Assembly: GCF_045446075.1 (NCBI RefSeq)
Contig: NZ_JBJJBQ010000001.1
Coordinates: forward strand, 186,001-250,000
Origin: Flavisericum labens
GTDB taxonomy: Bacteria; Bacteroidota; Bacteroidia; Flavobacteriales; Flavobacteriaceae
Length of the DNA stretch: 64,000 nucleotides
Direction: 5' to 3'
Part shown: piece after piece, positions 35,221-43,784 of the stretch
How positions within the stretch are numbered: the first letter of the stretch is position 1
How the letters are laid out: the number at the start of each line of letters is the position of its first letter
Translations under genes and position numbers: made by a program
The notes under the pieces: generated by a model
What the model saw: the letters and a program-made list of their open reading frames with translations, nothing else
The model's database searches: none
What the model was told of the DNA's origin: nothing

Positions 35221-35259
35221 TGTTGTTAGTTGTTAGTTGTTAGTCTTTAGTTGTTAGTC
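35219..35259. repeat. TTGTTAG heptamer tandem repeat upstream of hemE
   Basis: Four to five imperfect copies of TTGTTAG, one as TCTTTAG, lie directly before the hemE start (minus strand). Such a slippage-prone stretch in the leader could change the distance between hemE and hemCD. Confidence 0.6.
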
Positions 35260-35290
35260 CAATAACTGCCAACCAAAAACCATTAACTAA

Positions 35291-36868
35291 TTATACATAA
35301 TGTGCATTCACCAACTCAATCACACTTTCAACAGTTGGTACTTTTGCTACTCTTACATCGCTAAAATGTTTCCGCGCTTCTTTAGCTGTGGTTTCGCCAA
35401 TACAAAAAGCAATAACTTCTATATTGTTTTTTCTAGTGAAACTCTCAACGGTTGATGGACTGTAAAACATTACTCCTTCAACGGAATCATTTAATTTTAT
35501 TCCATCATACTTAGTTTGATAGGCTTCAACTTCATTGACTTTTAAGTGGTTTTCTTCCAAAACGTTTGGCAACGTATCCAGCCTTAAGTCGCTACAAAAG
35601 TAGGTCACATCAGTGCCTTCCATAAATTCAACCAAGTATTTGGCTAAGTGCTCTGCGTTCTTTTCACTATGTTTTACTTCACCTATTTTTCGCTCTATTA
35701 AGCGTTTTGTTCGTCGGCCTACGCAGTAAATATTTTTAAACTGCAGTTCGTTTGCCGAATAGTTGGTGGTTAACGATTCAACTGCATTTTTACTGGTGAT
35801 AATAACGTTTTTAATTTCGTTATTTAAAATACGCTGAGGTATACGATTTAAACTGATTTTTATAAAATCCGTGCTTTCTGCAACCACTTTTTCATTAAAT
35901 AGTAAACGTTGATCTTCAGTTAGCGATTTGGTGGAATAGATATTCGTTTTTTTAGACGAATTTTTAATGGTGTCCATTAATCGTTTGCCACCACGTTCTA
36001 TCACAAAGTCTGCGCAAAATTGGGCCATATCGTTGTGTTCACCCAATTTTTTAACTCGGGTAACATCAATTCTTTTCGTGCCATCTTCGCTAAGCAATAC
36101 ACCTTTAAAGTGAATTTCTTCGTCTTTAATATAAGCCAATGCTCCAATGGGAGCCGTACATCCACCTTCTAGTTTATTTAAAAATTGGCGTTCAATGGTT
36201 GTACAAATTTCTGTTTCTTCATGGTTTAGTTCTGCGCAAGTACTCTTGACAAACTCATCTTCATCCAAAGCGGTTATCATAATAGCACCTTGGGCTGGTG
36301 CAGGAATCATCCAATCTAAATTAATGGATTCTTCTGGCCTAATGCCAATGCGTCCAATACCGGCGGCAGCAAAAATAGCACCGTTCCAGTCTTCATTATC
36401 ATGTAATTTTTGAAGTCGCGAGTTTACATTTCCGCGTAAATCTACAATAGTATGTGTTGGAAATCGGTTTAACCATTGAGCACGTCTCCGCAAACTTCCG
36501 GTGGCGACAATACCTTCTCGAGCACCCAAAAATTCCTCATTGTTTTTATAAACTAGGGTGTCGTTAACATTACCTCGTTTTAAAACTGCGGCCTGTACAA
36601 TTCCTTTTGGAAGTATGGTGGGCACATCTTTTAAGGAGTGTACGGCAATATCAATATCGTGGTTTAACATGGCAATATCCAGCGTTCGTGTAAAAATGCC
36701 GGTAATACCCAATTCGTAAAGTGGTTTGTCCAGAACTAAATCACCAGTAGATTTTACTGGAACAAGTTCTGTTTTGTGGCCTAAATTTTCAAGTTGTTGT
36801 TGAACTATGTTGGCTTGCCATAGTGCGAGTTCACTATCGCGCGTGCCAATTCTAATGGTTTTAGACAT
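35291..36868 (-). CDS. hemC: Fused hydroxymethylbilane synthase / uroporphyrinogen-III synthase
   Basis: 525 residues, about 220 more than HemC alone. The N-terminal 305 residues are HemC, which polymerises four porphobilinogens: TRDSELALWQANIVQ, GSLRRRAQWLNRFP, and the dipyrromethane-bearing C237 in GGCTAPIGALAY. Residues 310-525 match the loosely conserved HemD fold that closes the ring (FKNIYCVGRRTKRLIE, VMFYSPSTVESF, AFCIGETTAKEARKH). The fusion hands the unstable linear tetrapyrrole from one site to the next in one chain. The start overlaps the hemA stop by 8 bases. Confidence 0.94.
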   Translation of the reverse strand: MSKTIRIGTRDSELALWQANIVQQQLENLGHKTELVPVKSTGDLVLDKPLYELGITGIFTRTLDIAMLNHDIDIAVHSLKDVPTILPKGIVQAAVLKRGNVNDTLVYKNNEEFLGAREGIVATGSLRRRAQWLNRFPTHTIVDLRGNVNSRLQKLHDNEDWNGAIFAAAGIGRIGIRPEESINLDWMIPAPAQGAIMITALDEDEFVKSTCAELNHEETEICTTIERQFLNKLEGGCTAPIGALAYIKDEEIHFKGVLLSEDGTKRIDVTRVKKLGEHNDMAQFCADFVIERGGKRLMDTIKNSSKKTNIYSTKSLTEDQRLLFNEKVVAESTDFIKISLNRIPQRILNNEIKNVIITSKNAVESLTTNYSANELQFKNIYCVGRRTKRLIERKIGEVKHSEKNAEHLAKYLVEFMEGTDVTYFCSDLRLDTLPNVLEENHLKVNEVEAYQTKYDGIKLNDSVEGVMFYSPSTVESFTRKNNIEVIAFCIGETTAKEARKHFSDVRVAKVPTVESVIELVNAHYV

Positions 36869-38126
36869 TCGTTTTTTGAGGTTCTTCTAATTGAAACACT
36901 TTTTTAATAAGTTCCAAACTTTCGTCTGTAGAAACGTCATCTTCTTTTAAATGATGCGCAAAGTGATTGGTTATTTTTTGAATGATGTTGTTACTGATTA
37001 ATTCGGCTTGCGCTTCATTAAATTCCGCATTTTTTCGCCGTTGGGAATCCAATTCTGACGCAGCAAAATCCGCAAGCTTTTGTTTTAGAGCCTTTATGGT
37101 CGGTGCAAATTTCCTGGTTTCCAACCAACTGTTAAATTCGGTTTTTACTTCTTCAATTATTGCTTCTGCCGAGGGGATATGCTGTTTTCTGGCTTCTAAG
37201 GTTTCATCCGTAATCTTTGAAAGATGGTCTAAATGAATCAATTGAACAAGGTTCAATTCTTCAACATTGGCATCCACGTTTTTAGGAATGGATAAATCTA
37301 AAATCAATAATGGTTTTTTAGATTGAATGATTTGCTTGTCGATGGTTGGGCGTTGCGCTCCTGTGGCTACAATCAAAATATCCGATTGGTTAATTTCCTC
37401 CTGTAAATTGGCATAATCTTTAACCACCAAATTAAACTTGCCACCAATTCTTTCGGCTTTGTCTTTGGTTCTATTAATTAAAGTAATATGCTCATTTTTG
37501 GTATGTTTAACCAAATTTTCACAGGTATTGCGACCAATTTTTCCTGTTCCGAAAAGCAAAATGTTTTTGTTGGCCACATCTTCAACTGAATTCAAAATAT
37601 ATTGCACTGAAGCAAAAGATACCGAGGTGGCACCAGACGAAATATCGGTTTCGGTTTTTATACGTTTACTGGCCTGAATTACTGCATTTACCAAACGTTC
37701 TGTAAAATGGTTTAACAACCCATGCTTACGAGATAGTTTAGCGCTGGTTTTTAACTGGCTAATGATTTCGAAATCTCCTAAAATTTGGCTGTCTAATCCA
37801 GAACCCACACGAAACATGTGTGCTATGGCCTCTTTGTTTTTATAAACGTAGGCTACTTTTTGAAACTCTTCAACGGTACCTCTAGTGTTTTCACAAAGCA
37901 ATTGTATAAGTTGGAAAGGGTGCTGGGCAAAACCATAAATTTCAGTACGATTGCAGGTTGAGGTTACTACCAAACTTTCAATGTCGTTTTCTTTGGCTTG
38001 GGTAAGTAATGCCAATTTGGATTCGTCATCCAAACTAAAGCGCCCACGTGTATCGGCATCGGCTTTTTTGTAACTTAAGCCAATGGCGTAAAAGTAGTTA
38101 CTACGTGAAATGTTGTACTTCTGCAT
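36861..38126 (-). CDS. hemA: Glutamyl-tRNA reductase
   Basis: 421 residues. It reduces glutamyl-tRNA to glutamate-1-semialdehyde, the committed step of the C5 heme route. The catalytic C58 is in TSTCNRTEIYG, the NADPH-binding region is ILLFGTGKIGRNTCENL, and a helical dimer domain closes the chain. It heads the leftward heme operon. A TATTTTTG element lies upstream at 38149-38156. The AraC gene on the other side shares the intergenic region of 188 bases and is a candidate regulator. Confidence 0.96.
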   Translation of the reverse strand: MQKYNISRSNYFYAIGLSYKKADADTRGRFSLDDESKLALLTQAKENDIESLVVTSTCNRTEIYGFAQHPFQLIQLLCENTRGTVEEFQKVAYVYKNKEAIAHMFRVGSGLDSQILGDFEIISQLKTSAKLSRKHGLLNHFTERLVNAVIQASKRIKTETDISSGATSVSFASVQYILNSVEDVANKNILLFGTGKIGRNTCENLVKHTKNEHITLINRTKDKAERIGGKFNLVVKDYANLQEEINQSDILIVATGAQRPTIDKQIIQSKKPLLILDLSIPKNVDANVEELNLVQLIHLDHLSKITDETLEARKQHIPSAEAIIEEVKTEFNSWLETRKFAPTIKALKQKLADFAASELDSQRRKNAEFNEAQAELISNNIIQKITNHFAHHLKEDDVSTDESLELIKKVFQLEEPQKTNV

Positions 38127-38148
38127 GCGTATACCTGAAATTGTGAAG

Positions 38149-38156
38149 CAAAAATA
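38149..38156 (-). promoter_or_regulatory. -7 element of the heme operon
   Basis: TATTTTTG on the minus strand matches TAnnTTTG, 22 bases before the hemA ATG. Confidence 0.6.
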
Positions 38157-38250
38157 TAGGGATGTGGTTGAAAAAAATAACGCTGAAAGAACTTTTAATA
38201 TCGTTTGTGGTTTTTTAGCCTTGATTTTTCGTAAAACATGATAAATATCA

Positions 38251-38258
38251 TATTTTTG
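38251..38258 (+). promoter_or_regulatory. -7 element of the AraC-family gene
   Basis: TATTTTTG, exact TAnnTTTG match, 56 bases before the ATG at 38315, back to back with the hemA promoter. Confidence 0.55.
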
Positions 38259-38314
38259 TATGGTATTAGGATGGTTTTAACTCGATTAACTAGAATCAAT
38301 CTAAATAAATAGGT

Positions 38315-39214
38315 ATGAATACAGAATTTCACAAAGAAAAAAGTGTCGCTAAAAGTCCGTTTGAAGAAACTAAAGTAGAGGACGGTCTATTAATTTTAAC
38401 CTTTAAAAACGAAGAAACCCATGTGCAATCTGTTGCAAAAGAAATAGATAGTGATTATATCCAATTTCATTTTTGTGTAAAAGGGTCTAGCCACTTTGTA
38501 TTTAATGAAGGACGCTATCGACTTAATATTCTTGAAGAAAATTCATTATTGCTTTACAACCCGCAGCGAGAACTTCCTATTAATTTAGAAATTAATCCGC
38601 ATTCTTGGATGGTTTCCATATTGATTTCCATTAAAAAGTTTCATGGTTTATTTTCGCAAGAGGCCGATTACATTACTTTTTTAAGTGAAGATAACCGTGA
38701 TAAAAAATATTATAAAGACGGAGTCATTTCGCCATCTATGGCTATTGTGCTCAATCAATTGATAAACTATAACTTGAATGCCTCTATAAAACCCTTGTAT
38801 TTTAAAGGGAAGGCGTATGAATTATTAAGTCTATATTTTAACAAAAGTGAAGATGCAGATATAGAGCAGTGCCCATTTTTGGTAGATGAAACCAACGTTA
38901 TTAAAATTAGAAAAGCTAAAGATATTATTGTTTCGAGAATGGCCGAACCACCCACTTTACAGGAACTGGCAGATGAAATTGGGCTTAGCCTGAAAAAACT
39001 AAAAGAAGGCTTTAAGCAAATTTATGGCGATTCGGTATTTAGTTTTTTGTTTGATTATAAAATGGAAGTGGCGCGCAAACTTTTAGAGTCTGGTGAAAAC
39101 AACGTTAATGAAGTAGGCCACAAAGTAGGCTACAGTGCATCAAGCCACTTTATTTCAGCTTTTAAAAAGAAGTATGGCACTACACCTAAAAAATATATTA
39201 TGTCGTTGAATTGA
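38315..39214 (+). CDS. AraC-family transcriptional regulator
   Basis: 299 residues. The C-terminal 100 residues hold the double helix-turn-helix of AraC/XylS proteins (PPTLQELADEIGLSLKKLKE and NNVNEVGHKVGYSASSHFIS, ending FKKKYGTTPKKYI). The N-terminal part (about 1-190) is a sensing domain without a recognised ligand; it resembles the N-domains of siderophore- and iron-related AraC proteins such as PchR in size, but that is weak. It is divergent from hemA. A 57-residue ORF and a ThuA lipoprotein gene follow with overlaps. Confidence 0.9.
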   Translation: MNTEFHKEKSVAKSPFEETKVEDGLLILTFKNEETHVQSVAKEIDSDYIQFHFCVKGSSHFVFNEGRYRLNILEENSLLLYNPQRELPINLEINPHSWMVSILISIKKFHGLFSQEADYITFLSEDNRDKKYYKDGVISPSMAIVLNQLINYNLNASIKPLYFKGKAYELLSLYFNKSEDADIEQCPFLVDETNVIKIRKAKDIIVSRMAEPPTLQELADEIGLSLKKLKEGFKQIYGDSVFSFLFDYKMEVARKLLESGENNVNEVGHKVGYSASSHFISAFKKKYGTTPKKYIMSLN

Positions 39215-39229
39215 TTTAAATTAACCCCC

Positions 39230-39403
39230 ATGAAATACTTAACAACAGAAATAGAAGCCTTGTCAAAAACCTTTGAAACTGGTAAATCTTTAGTGCGTTC
39301 TAACGTGTCTTGTGGTATTTTTCAAGATTGCGATTATAGTGAAGAACGCCCAAAATTGTATCACCAACAAATTTCGGAAGATAGAAAAGCCATAGGTATA
39401 TGA
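39230..39403 (+). CDS. 57-residue protein of unknown function
   Basis: ATG at 39230, stop TGA at 39401-39403, with the stop overlapping the ThuA ATG (ATGA). The product begins MKYLTTEIEALSKTFETGKS and has two Cys (SNVSCGIFQDCDYSEER); it is hydrophilic with no membrane helix. The coupling to the next gene and a start only 15 bases after the AraC stop make it a real gene in my view. The function is unknown; the neighbours suggest a small partner or target of the AraC pathway. Confidence 0.68.
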   Translation: MKYLTTEIEALSKTFETGKSLVRSNVSCGIFQDCDYSEERPKLYHQQISEDRKAIGI

Positions 39404-40104
39404 AAGTTTTTTTGGGAATATTTCTTGCCTTATCGTTAAGTGCCTGCAAAGCTCCTAATCAGGTGTTGGTGTTCACCAAAACCGAAGGGTTTAGGCATAA
39501 ATCTATTGAAAAAGGTGTTGAAACACTTAAGGAACTAGGAGGTGCCAACCGTTTTAAGGTTGTGCATACCGAAGATGCCAATCTGTTTTCAAATCAAAAC
39601 TTAGACAAATTCAATCTGGTTGTTTTTCTTAACACCTCGGGAGATGTTTTAAATAAAGACCAAGAGCAGGCGTTTAAGGCTTATATCAACAATGGTGGTA
39701 GTTTTATGGGAATTCACGCAGCTTCCGACACTGAGTTTGAATGGTCTTGGTTTGGAGAATTGGTTGGAGCTTATTTTGTAAACCATCCTAAAAAAAGTGA
39801 TGCGACTATTGACGTGGTAGATGGCAACCATCCGTCAACCAAACACCTTCAAAAACAATGGACTCGTTATGATGAATGGTATAATTTTAAATGGACCAAT
39901 GAAGATACCCATGTCTTGCTGAATATAGACGAAACGACCTATGAAGGTGGAACAAACGGTGAATATCACCCCATAGCATGGTTTCACGAATATGATGGTG
40001 GACGCTCGTTCTACACGGCCATGGGGCATACTGAGGCGTCGTATTCAGAGCCAGAGTTTAGGCAACATTTACTGGGTGGAATTTTGTATTGTTTAAAGCG
40101 GTAA
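39400..40104 (+). CDS. ThuA-like lipoprotein
   Basis: 234 residues. The signal MKVFLGIFLALSLSAC gives Cys16 as lipidation site. The rest is a ThuA (trehalose-utilisation, class I amidotransferase-like) domain: VLVFTKTEGFRHKSI, FLNTSGDVLNKDQEQAFKAY, GGSFMGIHAASDTEF, and WYNFKW followed by PIAWFHEYDGGRSFYTAMGH. ThuA proteins work on sugars in the periplasm or are of unknown role. The ATG overlaps the 57-residue ORF. It is convergent with the TraB/GumN-type gene. Confidence 0.88.
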   Translation: MKVFLGIFLALSLSACKAPNQVLVFTKTEGFRHKSIEKGVETLKELGGANRFKVVHTEDANLFSNQNLDKFNLVVFLNTSGDVLNKDQEQAFKAYINNGGSFMGIHAASDTEFEWSWFGELVGAYFVNHPKKSDATIDVVDGNHPSTKHLQKQWTRYDEWYNFKWTNEDTHVLLNIDETTYEGGTNGEYHPIAWFHEYDGGRSFYTAMGHTEASYSEPEFRQHLLGGILYCLKR

Positions 40105-40137
40105 CTTCAAATTGATTATTCAAACTTACCACATGTT

Positions 40138-43100
40138 TCAATAATAGTGTTGGTTTATCTTTATGCGCTTACGGTCTTTGTATTTTATTAAGAGCATGGT
40201 TTCTTCAATAACCTCTTCTTCAGTTTTTAAACCATTTATAGAGATACCGTTTCTTTTACTCGTGTAATATGGTTTTTCGGTTTTGTCGCCATCAAAAGCT
40301 ATAAAATGCAAATAATTGTTTTCTGTATTGCTTTCCTTGTTTAAGCGTTTAAAGATGAACACCTTTATATAATTACCATTATCGGTTGTTATATTTTTTT
40401 CTGCTAATAAGTTAATGGAATCTTTCGCTATTCTTATAGCCATGCCATCCATTAATTTTGATTTTGCCAATGTTTTTAAATCAATAACACGCGTTTCTTC
40501 ATCGGTCAAAAGATTTAACTTTTTCAATTTGGTGTAAAGTAGATGTTGCGCAGGCCTTTTGAGGAGGGTTTTGCTTCTAAGCTCTGCAGGAATTTGTTCG
40601 TCGTTCTTTTTCAATAGTACATAATAGGTACTTAGGGCTTCCCAATCCTCACTTTTAAGCATTCTCGAATAAAACGCTCTTACCGATTTTTCATTTCTGT
40701 AAGGGAATAGAAGTTTGGTGTAACAGTTTAAAGTAAAATTACCCATGGACTTATAATGAAATTGACGATTGTTGCCCAAACTGCGCTTTATTTCCACCTT
40801 AGCATCATTAATAATTTGGTCTTTGTAGGGTTTATAAAGCTTGGACTTAACAACATTGCTGTCCACTAACTTAGACAACAATTGGTAAACCGGTGATTTA
40901 TATTCTTCAACTGATGTGAATTTCAGTAAACCTGGGAACAAAACTTTTACTTGCTGCAATGAATCGGCCTTTAAGTGCGAAACATTTAAACTAGGTGTTT
41001 TAAACCCTAATGGCAGGTCGCGGCTCATTAAATTCAGCACTAGTTTATGTGATGATTTGTCGTTTCTTCGAAATAAACCTTCAATAATGATGCTCTGTAT
41101 GCTAGGGTCTGCATACGAATTAACATAGAGGTTTTCAACGTAATTGGTGACCCTCTGGCTTTTATCGTTTTTAATAAGCTCTTTAAGTAAGTGATATTTT
41201 ATCTTGTCCTTGTCTTCCGGAAACTTATGGTTTTCGAGAGCATCAATAATTATTGGCGAATGCTTTTTTGAGAATTCAATCTCATTGTAACCTGTTAAGA
41301 CAATGCTGTCGTTTTGTTTTAGGGCATCGAAAAAGTGTGTAGTTTTATCTTCAAAAATATCAACGCCCAAAAGGGTGTCCATAGGACTGAACGATTCATA
41401 AAAATTAGTAATAAAGGTCGATGGCTGGCTTATGGAATCTTGCAGAGCGGCTAATTTGTAAAGTACGCCTGCCTTTTGAACATACTTGACCAATATTATT
41501 TTATTACTGGTTGAATCTTTTAGTTTGTGCGTATAATAGTTAATTCCGTTTTCGCTAAACCGTTTTTCATTAAAAATATTCAGCTTTTCTTGATTTTCAG
41601 AAATAGGGCCTGGGGGTTTTTTAATTTTGCTCACGCTGTTCCATAAACTGTCTGTGTTGGTATACATCTTTAAATCGTGAAACTTGGTTCTTGCAACCGT
41701 TATTTCCTCATTTGAGTCTGATGTGTAAGTTGTGGTTTTACTATGTTCCTCATAATCTTTTTTTCTATTGTGAAAACCAAAATTATTTATGGACAAAGGA
41801 GGTTTTACGGGCGATTTTACTGTAAAATGTAAACACGTATCTATTTCTTTTTTGAACTGTTCGTAAACAGGAGTTTTAAGTTTTAATGAATTAAAAAATT
41901 GCTTGGCTTTTTGTTCACTTTTGCCAGAATACCCCAAAAGATAATAGCTGCCATCCTTAACCAAAGATTTTAAATAAAGATTTTTATTATGTAAAGAATC
42001 TGTTGCTTGAGACACATAGCTTTTGTAATCAGAATTTTTAAAGTGCCCCGACAATTCTTTCATGTCTAGATTTTTGTAAAAACTAGTGTGAATGTATTGG
42101 GCTTCAAAAGCATCTTCCTCTATGTATTCAATATCGTTATAGGGCGATTCCTGAACGAAATAATAATCGTCACCTTGTTTGGCCTGAATTAATTTTTTAC
42201 CTGCGCGTTCAATATTTTGGGTAATGTGGTTTTCTGGCAGTGAAACGCTATACTTTTTAAACGGATCGGTATAGGTGACGAATTTATCGGTGGGCACTTT
42301 AAATGTTATGGAGTTGAAAATAGCTTCTTCATACTGTTTAACAAAGTCCTTTTTTCCGCCGAATTTAACAATGATAATCTCCAATGGCGTTTGGTAAATA
42401 TGATATTTTTGGTAATCGCCTTTTTTGGTTTGATTCAAAACACTAATACCAGGAAAAGGATATTCTATATGTTCTTTTTTGAGAATGGTTCCCGGAATAT
42501 CTTCGTATAGCAAATGGTCTATTTTTTCTAAAGAAATAGATTCTTTATGAGGTAAATATTCGAAGGTGCTAATTCTACTGATGGCCAAAAACGCTCCGTT
42601 GGTCATATCGGGAGCTATATAATATTTATGACCGTTACCAGAAAACTCTCTTAGAGTATCAAAACTTTTAATGGACAAAAATTTATCGGGTGTAGTTTGT
42701 AAAGAAAGTTTGGGCTTTAAAAACAAATTTTCAAGTTTCTCTTTTTCAGATTTCGCGTATGAAGTTTGTTTTGAAGACAATGGCTTTAATTTGTATCCTT
42801 TTTCAACCAACATATTAATCATGCCGCGTTCACCCGGTAAATGCGCCGCACCAACTCCCGAAAATACCGATTGTTTTTTCATTAAGGAATCGAGAACATT
42901 TACCATGTTTTCATTTCTTTTAAAAAGCATGTTTTCTCTAAAGTAATTGGTGTTCGTGGCAGAACCGATGGAGTCCAGTAAGTCTAAATTTCGCTCTCTG
43001 TATGTGTTTTCCTGAATAAAAAAGCCACCTTCTTTTTCATAAAGTTTAATCACCCAAGGGTCTGGTTTTTTCTTATTGCTGTTGTATAATGCTTTGGTAG

Positions 43101-43614
43101 TTAAGTATCTGGATTCAGCTAAATCTTCCAAGCCAATAATGGGTTTGTGTTTCTTTTTGCCAGCTTGATATATAAACATATCTAGATAGGTTTCCTCTTC
43201 AAAATTGTCGGAACCATAATTTTTTCTGTATAAATAGTTGCTTATAAGGCTGTTGTCAAGTCTTATGCTGTTTCTTATCATGAGTTGTTCGGGGGGATTA
43301 AGTTCAAATAGTTTGGTGTAAAACCCCTTTCGGTAAAAATTGTAGTCTTCATAATGCGGCCTATTTTCATAATTATAGGCCAACCATGTTGAAGGATCCG
43401 ATTCTAAAGCAACGCTCTCACTATTGTTCAACGCTTTAAAAAAAACGTCATCTAATCTAAAAGCAACCTTCTTACTAACGTGCATGGTGCCATAGAGGTA
43501 TGAAGGTTCTTCCAATCCATTTCCGGAAACTTCCCAAAGTAAACTTTGATATTTCTGTTGGGAATAAAAATGAAGCGAGCTAAAACAGATAAATAAGAAC
43601 AGTAATTTTTTCAT
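40138..43614 (-). CDS. Very large TraB/GumN-type secreted protein
   Basis: 1158 residues. A signal peptide (about 1-18, FSSLHFYSQ) leads into a TraB/GumN domain (about 20-300) with the family pair YLYGTMHVS near residue 43 and GVGAAHLPGERGMINMLVEK near 260, whose His and Glu residues are thought to bind metal in a Tiki-like protease fold. The remaining 850 residues match no family I know; they include two similar beta-rich stretches (about 310-420 and 600-740) and a helical repeat-like end. Usual TraB/GumN lipoproteins have only 280-300 residues. The gene stands alone. Confidence 0.8.
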   Translation of the reverse strand: MKKLLFLFICFSSLHFYSQQKYQSLLWEVSGNGLEEPSYLYGTMHVSKKVAFRLDDVFFKALNNSESVALESDPSTWLAYNYENRPHYEDYNFYRKGFYTKLFELNPPEQLMIRNSIRLDNSLISNYLYRKNYGSDNFEEETYLDMFIYQAGKKKHKPIIGLEDLAESRYLTTKALYNSNKKKPDPWVIKLYEKEGGFFIQENTYRERNLDLLDSIGSATNTNYFRENMLFKRNENMVNVLDSLMKKQSVFSGVGAAHLPGERGMINMLVEKGYKLKPLSSKQTSYAKSEKEKLENLFLKPKLSLQTTPDKFLSIKSFDTLREFSGNGHKYYIAPDMTNGAFLAISRISTFEYLPHKESISLEKIDHLLYEDIPGTILKKEHIEYPFPGISVLNQTKKGDYQKYHIYQTPLEIIIVKFGGKKDFVKQYEEAIFNSITFKVPTDKFVTYTDPFKKYSVSLPENHITQNIERAGKKLIQAKQGDDYYFVQESPYNDIEYIEEDAFEAQYIHTSFYKNLDMKELSGHFKNSDYKSYVSQATDSLHNKNLYLKSLVKDGSYYLLGYSGKSEQKAKQFFNSLKLKTPVYEQFKKEIDTCLHFTVKSPVKPPLSINNFGFHNRKKDYEEHSKTTTYTSDSNEEITVARTKFHDLKMYTNTDSLWNSVSKIKKPPGPISENQEKLNIFNEKRFSENGINYYTHKLKDSTSNKIILVKYVQKAGVLYKLAALQDSISQPSTFITNFYESFSPMDTLLGVDIFEDKTTHFFDALKQNDSIVLTGYNEIEFSKKHSPIIIDALENHKFPEDKDKIKYHLLKELIKNDKSQRVTNYVENLYVNSYADPSIQSIIIEGLFRRNDKSSHKLVLNLMSRDLPLGFKTPSLNVSHLKADSLQQVKVLFPGLLKFTSVEEYKSPVYQLLSKLVDSNVVKSKLYKPYKDQIINDAKVEIKRSLGNNRQFHYKSMGNFTLNCYTKLLFPYRNEKSVRAFYSRMLKSEDWEALSTYYVLLKKNDEQIPAELRSKTLLKRPAQHLLYTKLKKLNLLTDEETRVIDLKTLAKSKLMDGMAIRIAKDSINLLAEKNITTDNGNYIKVFIFKRLNKESNTENNYLHFIAFDGDKTEKPYYTSKRNGISINGLKTEEEVIEETMLLIKYKDRKRIKINQHYY

Positions 43615-43772
43615 AAAAGCGGAATTCCTAAAATTGGAAAAGGTGATTGTATTGTCTAGAACGAATGTATAAATATATTTATTTTAAACGTACGACTAGG
43701 AATACAAATGAGTAAAATGTAGGTTTGGTTAAGAGAATGCCCCATTTTGGTGAGTCTTATCGATTTGTATTG

Positions 43773-43780
43773 TATTTTTG
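43773..43780 (+). promoter_or_regulatory. -7 element of hemH
   Basis: TATTTTTG ends 4 bases before the ATG at 43785, so the hemH-MATE-hemJ mRNA is probably leaderless. It also rules out the upstream in-frame start at 43725. Confidence 0.6.
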
Positions 43781-43784
43781 TGCT

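Noticed and set aside
43725..43784. Upstream in-frame start for hemH
   Set aside because: A TATTTTTG promoter element lies inside this stretch, and ferrochelatases begin at the MKKGILLVNLGSP segment.
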